Shown here: piece after piece, positions 1-8,255 of the stretch | Layout of the letters: every line of letters begins with the position of its first letter | Numbering within the stretch: the stretch's first letter is position 1 | NCBI RefSeq assembly: GCF_030499515.1 | Contig: NZ_JASTWJ010000001.1 | Coordinates: 6,180,001 to 6,244,000 of the forward strand | Direction of reading: 5' to 3' | DNA: 64,000 bases | From: Streptomyces sp. DT2A-34 | Lineage (GTDB): Bacteria; Actinomycetota; Actinomycetes; Streptomycetales; Streptomycetaceae | Translations under genes and position numbers: made by a program | The notes under the pieces: model-generated | What the model was told of the DNA's origin: nothing | The model's database searches: none | The model's input: only the letters and a program-made list of their open reading frames with translations

Positions 1-1
1 T

Positions 2-448
2 CTCACGATCCTCGGCGTGACCGCGATAGCCAATCGTGTAGGCCCCTGGGCCTCCCCTGTCCTCCTGTCCATCGCTCTCTTGGCTGCGGTGACAACTCTG
101 GCAACCATGCAAGTCGTCGGGCACGGAGCCATGCCCGGCCCTGAGCGTCTGGGCGACTCCACCAGGCCTGTCGCACAACAACTCGCCTCCGACGGGCCGT
201 GTCTCATCGTTACCGGATACGAGCCCGAGATGGGGTGGTACTCAGGTTGTGACGCCGTCACGTACAGCCAATTCAGAAAGATGACGCCACCCGCAGACAC
301 CGCGATCCACTTTGTTCTCTTCGAGCGAGGACGACTACAGCCCGGCCGGACAGCGCTCAAGCGCCTCATCGATGGGCGGGAAACCAGCGTTCGCACCATC
401 TGTACCAGCGGATCTGTCGGTGATGCCACGGTGATCACCCTTCGATGA
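2..448 (+). CDS. C-terminal end of a membrane protein with an exported tail domain (partial)
   Basis: This frame is open to the left edge of the window, so the gene very probably begins upstream; the GTG at 17 is only the first start codon inside the window. Residues near the beginning form a hydrophobic segment (SPVLLSIALLAAVTTLATMQ) typical of a last transmembrane helix. About 100 polar residues follow, with two cysteines in the CLIVTGYEPEMGWYSGC stretch that could form a disulfide outside the cell. Many actinobacterial polytopic glycosyltransferases (GT-C/family 39 type) end in such a soluble domain, but no catalytic part is visible here. Function is therefore inference. No partner gene follows directly; 170 bases separate it from the next gene. 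Confidence 0.5.
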   Translation, partial: LTILGVTAIANRVGPWASPVLLSIALLAAVTTLATMQVVGHGAMPGPERLGDSTRPVAQQLASDGPCLIVTGYEPEMGWYSGCDAVTYSQFRKMTPPADTAIHFVLFERGRLQPGRTALKRLIDGRETSVRTICTSGSVGDATVITLR

Positions 449-643
449 CAGGTGGGCGTCGGCGCCCCTGACTCCCTCGAAGGCGGGTTCAAGCCAAGTG
501 AACGCAAAGTCGCTTGAACTGCTTGGAACCCTGTCAGACCCGTGAGTTACGGTACTGATTCGCATCAGTGATGATCAAAGTCGATCGATTTCGTACGTGA
601 AGCTGGCGCAGGCCAAGCGGTGACATCTACGACGGGGGCTGAC

Positions 644-1135
644 GTGAGCGCCGACGCATTGCGGCTGCTACTGGCGGATTTGGGGGATCTGGCGGACCTG
701 GCGGATCTGGCCGATCTGGAGGCTGTGGCCGATCTGGAGGCTGTGGCCGATCTGGAGGATGTGGCGGAGGCCGGGAGCGGTGATCTGCGGGCGGTGGTGG
801 GGGAGTTCCGACGCAGTGAGTTGCTGGTGCCGGTTGTGGACGGCTCGCTGCTCTCGGTTGAGGCGGGCGGTATCCGCTGGCTGTTTGCGTTCACGGACGA
901 TGCGGCGCTGACACGTTTCGCTGAGGCTCGGGGCGAGACGATCGACGAGCGCGTCCCGGCGTACGGCGCATGGCTGCTGGACCGGGTTATCCCGCGTGTG
1001 GGTGGGCCGGTGGGGGTTGCGGTGGATGCGGGCAGTGCGGCGGGGATGGTGTTGCCTCCGGTGGCGGGGATTGTGCCGGATGCGGTGGCGGTGGCGGTGG
1101 GTGTGGGTGTGGGGGCTGAGGGAGCGGGTCCGTGA
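644..1135 (+). CDS. SseB-like domain protein with a repeated leucine/aspartate N-terminus
   Basis: This gene encodes about 163 residues. The segment RRSELLVPVVDGSLLSVEAGG followed by RWLFAFTDDAALTRFAEA resembles the SseB N-terminal domain found in many Streptomyces proteins encoded beside type VII secretion or RHS genes. GTG at 644 is preferred because GGGG lies 6 bases before it; GTG at 620 is in frame but poorly placed for a ribosome site. The N-terminus is built from an imperfect 18-base direct repeat (about 700-760) giving repeated DLEAVA units. The C-terminal quarter is Val/Gly/Ala-rich. Its stop overlaps the next start by four bases (GTGA), so the two genes are probably co-translated. 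A role in handling the downstream RHS protein is inferred from this context only. Confidence 0.6.
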   Translation: MSADALRLLLADLGDLADLADLADLEAVADLEAVADLEDVAEAGSGDLRAVVGEFRRSELLVPVVDGSLLSVEAGGIRWLFAFTDDAALTRFAEARGETIDERVPAYGAWLLDRVIPRVGGPVGVAVDAGSAAGMVLPPVAGIVPDAVAVAVGVGVGAEGAGP

Positions 1136-1740
1136 GCGGGGGCGGTGGCGGTGGTTACCGGGTTGATCCGGAGGCGCTGGAGCGGATCACCCGGGGCATC
1201 AACCAGGCGACGGATGAGTTGAAGGAGTTGGGTTTCGACATCGAGGCGGGCCAGGGGCGCGGTTTCGATGAGTTGGAGCTGGCGGGCCTGGAGGTGGGGG
1301 ATGCGGCGCTGCGTGAGACGTTCGCGGACTTCTGTGAGCGGTGGGGCTGGGGAGTGCGCTCACTGTTGCAAGACGCCAATGAGTTCGCGGGGCGGCTGAA
1401 CCTGTCGGCGGGGCTGTATCACGAGCAGGAGCAGTACGCGTCGAACACCCTGAAGACGCTGTGGACGGCGACGGCGGGCAATCCGTCCCTGTCCCAGGAG
1501 GAGGTTGAGCAGCGTTCCTGGTCGGAGACGTTGAAGGACAATCCCGTCTCCCATGTCATGAACGCTGATTTGAGCGCGGAGTCCATGCGGGAGGCCGACG
1601 CGGCGGCCCGGCAGGCATGGGCGCAGGCCGGGGAGGACGTGGAGAGTTCGACGGTGACCCCGGACGCGCTGTTCGATCCGCGGACGGACTGGCAGTGGGA
1701 CGGCCCCAAGGAGACCTCGTTCGGGGAGGTTGAGCGCTGA
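1132..1740 (+). CDS. WXG100/ESX-like small protein encoded with the RHS toxin
   Basis: This 202-residue, mainly helical acidic protein starts with a glycine run (SGGGGGGYRVDPEALERI). It then shows two helical arms around a W-x-W motif near residue 72 (CERWGWGVRSLL), which resembles the WXG100/ESX-type proteins and LXG-associated chaperones that accompany type VII secretion effectors. Its GTG start overlaps the upstream stop by four bases, and its TGA overlaps the ATG of the RHS gene (TGATG), indicating tight translational coupling of all three genes. It most likely pairs with, or chaperones, the N-terminal helical region of the RHS protein. This is inference from position and general shape; no catalytic motif is visible. 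Confidence 0.55.
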   Translation: MSGGGGGGYRVDPEALERITRGINQATDELKELGFDIEAGQGRGFDELELAGLEVGDAALRETFADFCERWGWGVRSLLQDANEFAGRLNLSAGLYHEQEQYASNTLKTLWTATAGNPSLSQEEVEQRSWSETLKDNPVSHVMNADLSAESMREADAAARQAWAQAGEDVESSTVTPDALFDPRTDWQWDGPKETSFGEVER

Positions 1741-4700
1741 TGGGCCTGGGGGATCTGGTCGACGACTTCGGGGACGGCCTGGGGAATGTCGCCGACGGTG
1801 TGAGCAGGGGCGCCGGGGAGGCGGTCAACTGGGGCACGGACCGGGGGGCGGATGTCCTGTCGGCGGTCGGTGCGGATGGCGCGGCTGAAGGGGTGCGTGA
1901 CTTCGGCGAGGGTGTGAACAACCGGCTGGGCGGCGATGTCGCCGAGCGCGCTCTGGGTGAGAGCGAGGACCCGAAGGAACTGGTCCATGGCAGTGCGGGT
2001 GCGCTGGAGGCGCGGGCGAGGCATCTGCGGGATTTCTCCCGGGCGTTCGAGAACGTCGGTCAGGGGATGCGCTCGTTGGACGGCGAGGGCTGGCAGGGCC
2101 AGGCGGCGGACGCCTTCCGTGAGAAGTTCGACATGCATCCCAAGCAGTGGCTGACGGCGGCCGATGCCTGTGAGGCGGCGGCCGGGGCGCTGGAGGCGTA
2201 CGCGGACACGGTGCGCTGGGCGCAGCAGCGGGCGCAGGTGGCGATCGACGTCTACCGAGATGCGCAGGAGGCCAGCCGGCGGGCGCAGGACGCGCACGGC
2301 GCTCAGGTGAGGGCGTATGAGCAGGCGGCCGAGCAGTACATGGCGGCCGCGCTGGCGGGGCGCGAGACGGGACGGAAACCGGCCGAGCCGGGTGACTTCG
2401 TCGATCCGGGCGTGGCGCGCCGGCAGGAGGCGGAGGAGATCCTGGCCGAGGCGCGCCGCCAGCGCCGCGATGCTGCCCGTGATGCGCGGCGCCGGGTGGC
2501 GGATGCTTTGGAGCTGGCTCCGCCGAAGCCGGAGTTCACCGACCGGTTGAAGGCCGACGCCGTCGACGGCTTCGTGAGCATGCAGCTGAACCAGGCCCAC
2601 GTGGTGGGGGGTTTCCTCAAGGGCGGGGCGGACATGGTGAAGCTGTTCCGAACCGTCAACCCGATGGACTCCTACAACCTCTCGCATCCCGGGGAGTGGT
2701 TGAAGAACTCCAACATGGTGCTGGCCGGGCTGGTGGGCACCGCGGCTCATCCCGAACGCCTGCCCAAGGCCATCATCGGCAGCGGCTGGAGCAGCGACCC
2801 GGGCGACGCGGCGGGCTATCTGGCCTCGAACCTGATCGGCGGCAAGGGCGCCGGGGCCGTGGGCCGGGGTGCGGCGCGTGGGCTGGCCAAGGGTGCGGCG
2901 GCAGGAGCCGCGCGTGACGGCGTGAGCGCGTCGATCCGCAACACCGCCCGGAAATTGTGGTGCAAGCTGTTCGGCAGTGATCCGATCGACATGGCCACCG
3001 GCCGGATGTCGCTGCCGCAGACGGATGTGACCCTGCCCGCGAAGCTGCCGCTGGTCTTCTCCCGGCAGTTCGAGTCGTCGTACGGAGCCGGCCGCTGGTT
3101 CGGTCCGAGGTGGACGTCCACCGCCGATCAGCGCCTGGAGATCGACGCCGAGGGCGTGATCTTCGTCCGCGAGGACGGCTCCCTGCTGGCCTACCCCCAC
3201 CCCGTGCCGGATCTGCCGACCCTGCCGCTGGAGGGCGACCGCTACCCGCTGACCATCGACGCCTACGGCGACTACACCGTCACCGACCCCGAGTCGGGCC
3301 GCATCTGGGACTTCGCGGCCCCGGGCGGCGACGGCAACGGCATCGCCCTGCTGGCACAGCTCATCGACCGCTCGGGTCAATGGCTCACCTTCGAATACGA
3401 CGCCGAGGGCGCCCCCACGGCGATCGTGCACTCGGCCGGCTACCACCTGAAGATCACCACCGCCGGGGACCGGATCACTGCCCTGCACCTCGCCGACGCC
3501 GCCGCCGAACGCGACATCGAACTGGTCCGCTTCGGCTACGACGACCACGGCCACCTGGCGGCGGTGACGAACTCCTCCGGCCTGCCGACCCGGTTCACCA
3601 ACGACGAGCGGGGCCGGATCACCGCCTGGACCGACACGAACAACTCGTCCTACCACTACGTCTACGACGACCAGGACCGCTGCACCTCGCAGGGCGGTGA
3701 CGCAGGCCACCTGCGCTACACGTACACCTACGGCGACACCGACCCGCACACCGGCCACCGCACCATCACCGCGACCAACTCCCTGGGCCACACCACCCGT
3801 TACGAGATCAACGGCGACCTGCAGGTGGTAGCGGAGACCGGCCCCGACGGATCGACAACCCGCACGACGCACGACCGCTACGACCACCCACTGACGATCA
3901 CCGACCCGCTCGGCCGCACCACCAGCTACGCGTACGACAAGGCGGGCCGCCCGATCATGGTCGTCCGTCCCGACGGCCGCTACACCAGCATCGGCTACAA
4001 CGACCAGGGCCTGCCCGTCTCCATATCCGGCCCCGACGGCACGCACGTCAGCCAGCAGTTCGACGAGTTCGGCAACCGCACGACGGTGACCGACTCCTCG
4101 GGGGCCACGACCCGCTTCACCTACGACGACCTCGGCCACCTGAGCGCGGTAACGGACGCAACGGGCGCGACGACCACCATCCGCTGCAATACCGCGGGCC
4201 TGCCTCTGGAGGTCACGGGCCCGCTGGGCGCGGTGACGCGCTACGAACGCGACGCGTTCGGCCGCCCGACGACGATCACGGACCCCCTCGGTGCGATCAC
4301 CCACCTGGAGTGGACGGTCGAGGGCAAGCCCGCCCGCCGCACCGCCCCGGACGGCACCACAGAGTCCTGGACGTACGACGGCGAGGGCAACTGCACCAGC
4401 CACACCGACGCCATGGGCGCGGTCTCCCGCTACGAGTACACCCACTTCGATCTGATGTCGGCCCGCACGGGCCCGGACGGCGTTCGCTACGCCTTCACCC
4501 ACGACACCGAGCTACGCCTCACCCAGGTCACCAACCCCCAGGGACTGACCTGGAGTTATGAGTACGACCCGGCCGGGCGTCTGGTCGCCGAGACGGACTT
4601 CGACAACCGCACGCTGACGTACACACACGACGCGGCAGGCCAACTGACCGCCAGCACCACCGCCTCCGGCGAGACCATCTGCTTCGACAGGGACGTGCTG

Positions 4701-6521
4701 GGCCGTGCGGTACGCAAGGACGCGGCCGGAGCGCTCACCACCTACACGTACGACGCGACGGGTGCCCTGGCCCGGGCAACCAACCCGGACGCGGTCCTGA
4801 CCTTGCAGCGGGACGACACGGGCCGCCTGATATCCGAGACGGTCAACGACCGCACCCTCACCTACACGTACGACGTCCTGGGCCGCCGTACCGGCCGCAC
4901 CACCCCAACCGGCACCACCAGCACGTGGACCTACGACGCGGCCGGCAACCGCACCGAACTCACCACCGCCGGCCGCACCCTCACCTTCACCCACGACGCG
5001 GCAGGCCGCGAACTGACCCGCCACATAGGCGACACCCTCACCCTCACCAACGCCTTCGACCCCCTGGGCCGCCTGACGAAGCAGGACCTCACCGGTCCCA
5101 CCGGCCAGCGCCTACAGCACCGCGCCTACACCTACCGCGCCGACGGCAACCTCACCGCCATCGACGACCACCTGAACGGCACCCGCCGCTTCGACCTAGA
5201 CGCAGCGGGCCGGGTCACCGCAGTCCACGCCGCGAACTGGACGGAGTCCTACGCCTACGACGCGGCAGGCAACCAGACCCACGCCACCTGGCCGACCCCC
5301 ATGCCAGGCCAGGAATCAACCGGCGACCGTACCTACACCGGCACCCGCATCACCCGAGCAGGCAACGTCCGCTACGAACACGACGAAGCCGGCCGCATCA
5401 CCCTGCGCCAGAAGACCCGCCTGTCCCACAAACCGGACACCTGGCGCTACACGTGGGATGCCGAAGACCACCTCACCCACGTGGTCACCCCCGACGGCAC
5501 CACCTGGCGCTACCGATACGACCCCCTCGGCCGCCGCATCGCCAAACAACGGCTCGCCGCCGATGGCGAGACGGTCCTGGAACAGGTCGATTTCACCTGG
5601 GACGGCACGACCCTCGCCGAACAGACCACGCACACCCCCGGTACAGTTCAGCCGACCATCACTCTCACCTGGGACCACCAGGGCATACGCCCCCTGACCC
5701 AAACCGAACGAAAAACGACGGCGGACGCGGCCACTGCACCCCAGGAAGAGATCGACTCCCGCTTCTACGCGATCGTCACCGACTTGATCGGTACGCCCAC
5801 CGAACTGGTCGACGAACACGGCGCCATCGCCTGGCGCACCCGTACCACGCTCTGGGGCACCACCACCTGGAACCGCACCGCCACCGCCCACACCCCCCTC
5901 CGGTTCCCTGGTCAGTACCACGATCCCGAAACCGGCCTCCACTACAACTACTTCCGCCACTACGACCCCGAAACCGCCCGCTACCTCACAACGGATCCGC
6001 TGGGCTTGGCGCCGGCACCGAATCCTGTCACATATGTGCGAAACCCGCATATATGGACTGACCCGCTGGGGTTGGCACCCAAAGCGTGCACTGAAGAAGA
6101 ACACCTGTTCCGCGGGACCACCCGGGGCTGGGATGCGAGCAGCGGGAACCAGGATGTCGGATTCACGCCCACGTCGACAGACCCGGGCGTTGCAGCGACT
6201 TTCGCAAGGCATTCAGAGCAATATGGTGAGGCCGTGGTGCAAGTGATCCCGAGAAGCGCACTTGAAGGGATTGAAACTGCGAGTGGATATATCAGAGCAG
6301 AGGCAGAGGTTGGTGTGCGACTGTCTGCAGGAGAACTGGCTCGTCGAGCCAGTGTCGAAGTGCCAGTGGATGTAGCCAGAGATATTCTTGGCAAGATGGG
6401 AATCCAAGTGCCAAAGGTGAACGCCTACGGCGGAATCACCGATGCCTTGGAGTGGGACGTCCCTAAGCTGTCACCAGAGCAGATAAAGCAGTTCGTAAGA
6501 GAGGCGTACGCGCATGGATGA
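1740..6521 (+). CDS. RHS/YD-repeat polymorphic toxin with a putative ADP-ribosyltransferase tip
   Basis: This is a 1593-residue modular toxin. Residues about 70-180 are helical with a W-x-G motif (DGEGWQGQAADAF), typical of type VII secretion substrates. A DUF6531-type entry follows at about residue 417 (DPIDMATGRMSLP), then some twenty YD repeats (such as YDDLGHLSAVTDATG), and the RHS core closes near residue 1420 with GQYHDPETGLHYNYFRHYDP. After a second DPLGLAP (about 1440), the last 145 residues form a separate module: LFRGTT, TPTSTDPG and EAEVGV fit the R / S-T-S / E layout of arginine-type ADP-ribosyltransferases. DNA from about 6085 is visibly richer in A/T than the core, as expected for an exchangeable tip. 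The ART assignment is motif-level inference; the RHS assignment is secure. Confidence 0.85.
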   Translation: MGLGDLVDDFGDGLGNVADGVSRGAGEAVNWGTDRGADVLSAVGADGAAEGVRDFGEGVNNRLGGDVAERALGESEDPKELVHGSAGALEARARHLRDFSRAFENVGQGMRSLDGEGWQGQAADAFREKFDMHPKQWLTAADACEAAAGALEAYADTVRWAQQRAQVAIDVYRDAQEASRRAQDAHGAQVRAYEQAAEQYMAAALAGRETGRKPAEPGDFVDPGVARRQEAEEILAEARRQRRDAARDARRRVADALELAPPKPEFTDRLKADAVDGFVSMQLNQAHVVGGFLKGGADMVKLFRTVNPMDSYNLSHPGEWLKNSNMVLAGLVGTAAHPERLPKAIIGSGWSSDPGDAAGYLASNLIGGKGAGAVGRGAARGLAKGAAAGAARDGVSASIRNTARKLWCKLFGSDPIDMATGRMSLPQTDVTLPAKLPLVFSRQFESSYGAGRWFGPRWTSTADQRLEIDAEGVIFVREDGSLLAYPHPVPDLPTLPLEGDRYPLTIDAYGDYTVTDPESGRIWDFAAPGGDGNGIALLAQLIDRSGQWLTFEYDAEGAPTAIVHSAGYHLKITTAGDRITALHLADAAAERDIELVRFGYDDHGHLAAVTNSSGLPTRFTNDERGRITAWTDTNNSSYHYVYDDQDRCTSQGGDAGHLRYTYTYGDTDPHTGHRTITATNSLGHTTRYEINGDLQVVAETGPDGSTTRTTHDRYDHPLTITDPLGRTTSYAYDKAGRPIMVVRPDGRYTSIGYNDQGLPVSISGPDGTHVSQQFDEFGNRTTVTDSSGATTRFTYDDLGHLSAVTDATGATTTIRCNTAGLPLEVTGPLGAVTRYERDAFGRPTTITDPLGAITHLEWTVEGKPARRTAPDGTTESWTYDGEGNCTSHTDAMGAVSRYEYTHFDLMSARTGPDGVRYAFTHDTELRLTQVTNPQGLTWSYEYDPAGRLVAETDFDNRTLTYTHDAAGQLTASTTASGETICFDRDVLGRAVRKDAAGALTTYTYDATGALARATNPDAVLTLQRDDTGRLISETVNDRTLTYTYDVLGRRTGRTTPTGTTSTWTYDAAGNRTELTTAGRTLTFTHDAAGRELTRHIGDTLTLTNAFDPLGRLTKQDLTGPTGQRLQHRAYTYRADGNLTAIDDHLNGTRRFDLDAAGRVTAVHAANWTESYAYDAAGNQTHATWPTPMPGQESTGDRTYTGTRITRAGNVRYEHDEAGRITLRQKTRLSHKPDTWRYTWDAEDHLTHVVTPDGTTWRYRYDPLGRRIAKQRLAADGETVLEQVDFTWDGTTLAEQTTHTPGTVQPTITLTWDHQGIRPLTQTERKTTADAATAPQEEIDSRFYAIVTDLIGTPTELVDEHGAIAWRTRTTLWGTTTWNRTATAHTPLRFPGQYHDPETGLHYNYFRHYDPETARYLTTDPLGLAPAPNPVTYVRNPHIWTDPLGLAPKACTEEEHLFRGTTRGWDASSGNQDVGFTPTSTDPGVAATFARHSEQYGEAVVQVIPRSALEGIETASGYIRAEAEVGVRLSAGELARRASVEVPVDVARDILGKMGIQVPKVNAYGGITDALEWDVPKLSPEQIKQFVREAYAHG

Positions 6522-6822
6522 TGAGGCCGCCGGACAGCTGCAGATCTATGCGGTTGAGGAGATTGAACCTGCGAGTGCAATCTGCATTGTCAGGTGCGTG
6601 GGTGGCGTTGTGCGTCCTGGGCGACAGTTCATCGTCGAGCCCACCGTCGGCCCTTCAAGTGCAGCTTTCCATCTCTCACTTGACTGGATTGAGTGCTATG
6701 GGCGGCGAGTAGAATTCCTTGATCCCCCTCACAGTGCCAGAGTGCAACTTGCCGGAAGTGGAGTTTCCTTGCTGGTCAAAGGGATCACAATTAGTGAGCT
6801 TGAGGTCGGATTCTCGGGGTAA
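6514..6822 (+). CDS. Candidate immunity protein for the RHS toxin tip
   Basis: This gene encodes about 102 residues and matches no family I recognise. The ATG lies inside the last codons of the toxin gene (eight-base overlap). It continues the lower-GC composition that begins in the toxin tip, so tip and downstream gene probably moved together. The protein has alternating hydrophobic strands (AICIVRCVGGVV, FHLSLDWIECYG, GVSLLVKGITISELEV), suggesting a small beta-rich fold with no signal peptide, as expected for a cytosolic immunity protein. Immunity function is inferred from position, size and composition. A different reading frame stays open just downstream to the stop at 6969-6971, so the gene may once have been longer. 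Confidence 0.55.
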   Translation: MDDEAAGQLQIYAVEEIEPASAICIVRCVGGVVRPGRQFIVEPTVGPSSAAFHLSLDWIECYGRRVEFLDPPHSARVQLAGSGVSLLVKGITISELEVGFSG

Positions 6823-7082
6823 CTCCGGGATATCGTACTCACGGTATCGGCCGTTCGGTGATTTCTGTACGGCAGGCTCACCATGGTCGGAAGTCAGACC
6901 TGGAAGGAAAAGAGACCATTGTGCTCTCCCATGACGCTCTCGCCATTAAGGATCTGCTTCTCTTTGTCTGAATTTGCGCCCATGGTGATATGTTTCGGCC
7001 ACTGGCGTCAGTGTCCACCGGGTCCTGATGTCCGACCCTGCCAGCCCCTGGCTCAACATCCCCTTCCGGTGAGCCTGGCCAG

Positions 7083-7114
7083 CCGCTCAGCCGCTCAGCC
7101 GCTCAGCCGCTCAG
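7083..7114. repeat. Four tandem copies of an 8-base unit at the end of the ADP-ribosylglycohydrolase gene
   Basis: The unit CCGCTCAG is repeated four times without mismatch. The third copy contains the stop codon (7103-7105, minus strand), so copy-number change would alter only the last residues or the downstream sequence. This is a likely slippage-prone microsatellite. Confidence 0.85.
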
Positions 7115-8041
7115 CCGCCGGGCCAGGTCTGCCAACTCCCCGATCCGCAGTACCCGTTCACCGAAACCCGGCAACGGCACGTGCAGCGCCGCCGTCCACC
7201 GCTCGGGTACGGCGTCGATGCCGTACGCCGCCCCGGCCAGCCCGCCGGTCACGGCAGCGACCGTGTCTGTGTCGCCGCCGAGGTCGATGGCGGCGCGTAC
7301 GGCGTCCTCGTAGGAGGTCGTGGTGCGCAGGGCCCATACGGCGGAGCCGAGGCAGGGCCATACGGCGCCGTTGAACTCGGTGGCCTGGTCGGGGTGCCAG
7401 GAGGGGGCGAGGACGGTGGCGTAGCGGTCGCGGTGGTCGGGGTGGACGGCTGTGAGGGTGTCCGGGACCGCGGCCAGGGGGTCGTCTCCGGCGAGGGCGA
7501 CCCGGACCAGTTCGTGAAAGATGGCCGTGCCTTCCCAGGCCGCGCGGTCCCCGTGCGTGAGGGCGGCGAGTCGGCGAGCCGCGTCCATCGTGGCCTCGCG
7601 GCCGGCGCGGGAGAAGTGCACGGCGGAGGTCGCCGCCCGCATCAACGCGCCGTTGCCCGCGGCCCGTTGGCTGACCTGGAAGTGCAGCGCCGCAGCCGTG
7701 TCCCAGGGGTCGCCGCTGCTCAGTACGGCTTCCGTCTGCAGGCCGATGTCCTTCGGCTCGGCCGCCGCCCAGCGCTGGAAGCGCCGGAAGACGTCGGGGA
7801 GTTCGAGCCCGCCGCACTCCAGTAGTGACTCGCCGACGAGTACGGCCATCTGCGTGTCGTCGGTCGCCTCGCCCGGGTCCCAGCCGCCGCCCCCGCACAT
7901 CTCGCCGCCGTGGCCTGGGTTCGGGAAGCGGGCGGAGAAGGCGCCTTCGGGCCCGAACTCGAAGGGTGCGCCCAGGGCATCGCCTACGGCGGACCCGATG
8001 ACTGTGCCGAGGGCGCGGTTCGTTCGGGAGGGGGCGCTCAT
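7103..8041 (-). CDS. ADP-ribosylglycohydrolase (DraG/ARH family)
   Basis: This 312-residue protein is normal length for the family. Magnesium-site motifs are present: GDALGAPFEF near residue 20, ATDDTQMAVLVGESLL near 60, and GGDTDTVAAVTGGLAGAAYG near 250, which are the three hallmark clusters of DraG/ARH enzymes. Such enzymes remove ADP-ribose from proteins, nucleic acids or small molecules in the cytosol. The gene follows the DUF397 gene with an ATGA overlap and so shares an operon with the WhiJ-like regulator upstream. It is convergent with the RHS/ART-like toxin locus, so an ADP-ribose-removing enzyme sits about 300 bases from a putative ADP-ribosyltransferase tip. Whether that is functional or chance is unknown. 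Confidence 0.9.
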   Translation of the reverse strand: MSAPSRTNRALGTVIGSAVGDALGAPFEFGPEGAFSARFPNPGHGGEMCGGGGWDPGEATDDTQMAVLVGESLLECGGLELPDVFRRFQRWAAAEPKDIGLQTEAVLSSGDPWDTAAALHFQVSQRAAGNGALMRAATSAVHFSRAGREATMDAARRLAALTHGDRAAWEGTAIFHELVRVALAGDDPLAAVPDTLTAVHPDHRDRYATVLAPSWHPDQATEFNGAVWPCLGSAVWALRTTTSYEDAVRAAIDLGGDTDTVAAVTGGLAGAAYGIDAVPERWTAALHVPLPGFGERVLRIGELADLARRLSG

Positions 8042-8244
8042 CCAGGGAGGTCGTTGCCGGCTTTGATCGTGGTCAGGAGGGCGTGTATGGCTGTGGGGGT
8101 GGTGGTGAGGATGGTGGTGGGGATATCGCTTTCGCGGAGGTGCAGGGAGGTGGGGGAGGAGTTGGGCAGAGCGAGTTCGACACAGCTATCGCCTGTGCTG
8201 CCGCCGGAGAAAGACGACTTCTGCCAGGTGAGGGATGTGGTCAT
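8038..8244 (-). CDS. DUF397 small protein (WhiJ-cluster partner)
   Basis: This gene encodes 68 residues. The opening LTWQKSSFSGGSTGDSCVEL is the characteristic DUF397 signature (W-x-K-S-S-x-S, then C-V-E). In Streptomyces, DUF397 genes are typically placed next to a WhiJ-type DNA-binding protein and an AbaA-like ATPase, and the small protein is thought to act with the regulator. The ATG at 8242-8244 is chosen because the longer frame upstream runs through the regulator gene. It begins 11 bases after the regulator stop, and its own stop overlaps the glycohydrolase start by four bases. The C-terminal half is rich in threonine. Confidence 0.85.
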   Translation of the reverse strand: MTTSLTWQKSSFSGGSTGDSCVELALPNSSPTSLHLRESDIPTTILTTTPTAIHALLTTIKAGNDLPG

Positions 8245-8255
8245 GGTGACACCTT

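Noticed and set aside
1419..4502. Very long minus-strand ORF opposite the RHS gene
   Set aside because: It is a mirror of the high-GC RHS coding sequence, Arg/Ala/Gly-rich with no domains; the plus strand has clear YD repeats and domain structure.
7103..8041. ARH gene as dedicated immunity gene of the RHS toxin
   Set aside because: Not rejected as a possibility, but not annotated so: it belongs to a WhiJ-type operon on the opposite strand and the 102-residue gene overlapping the toxin is the more usual immunity position.
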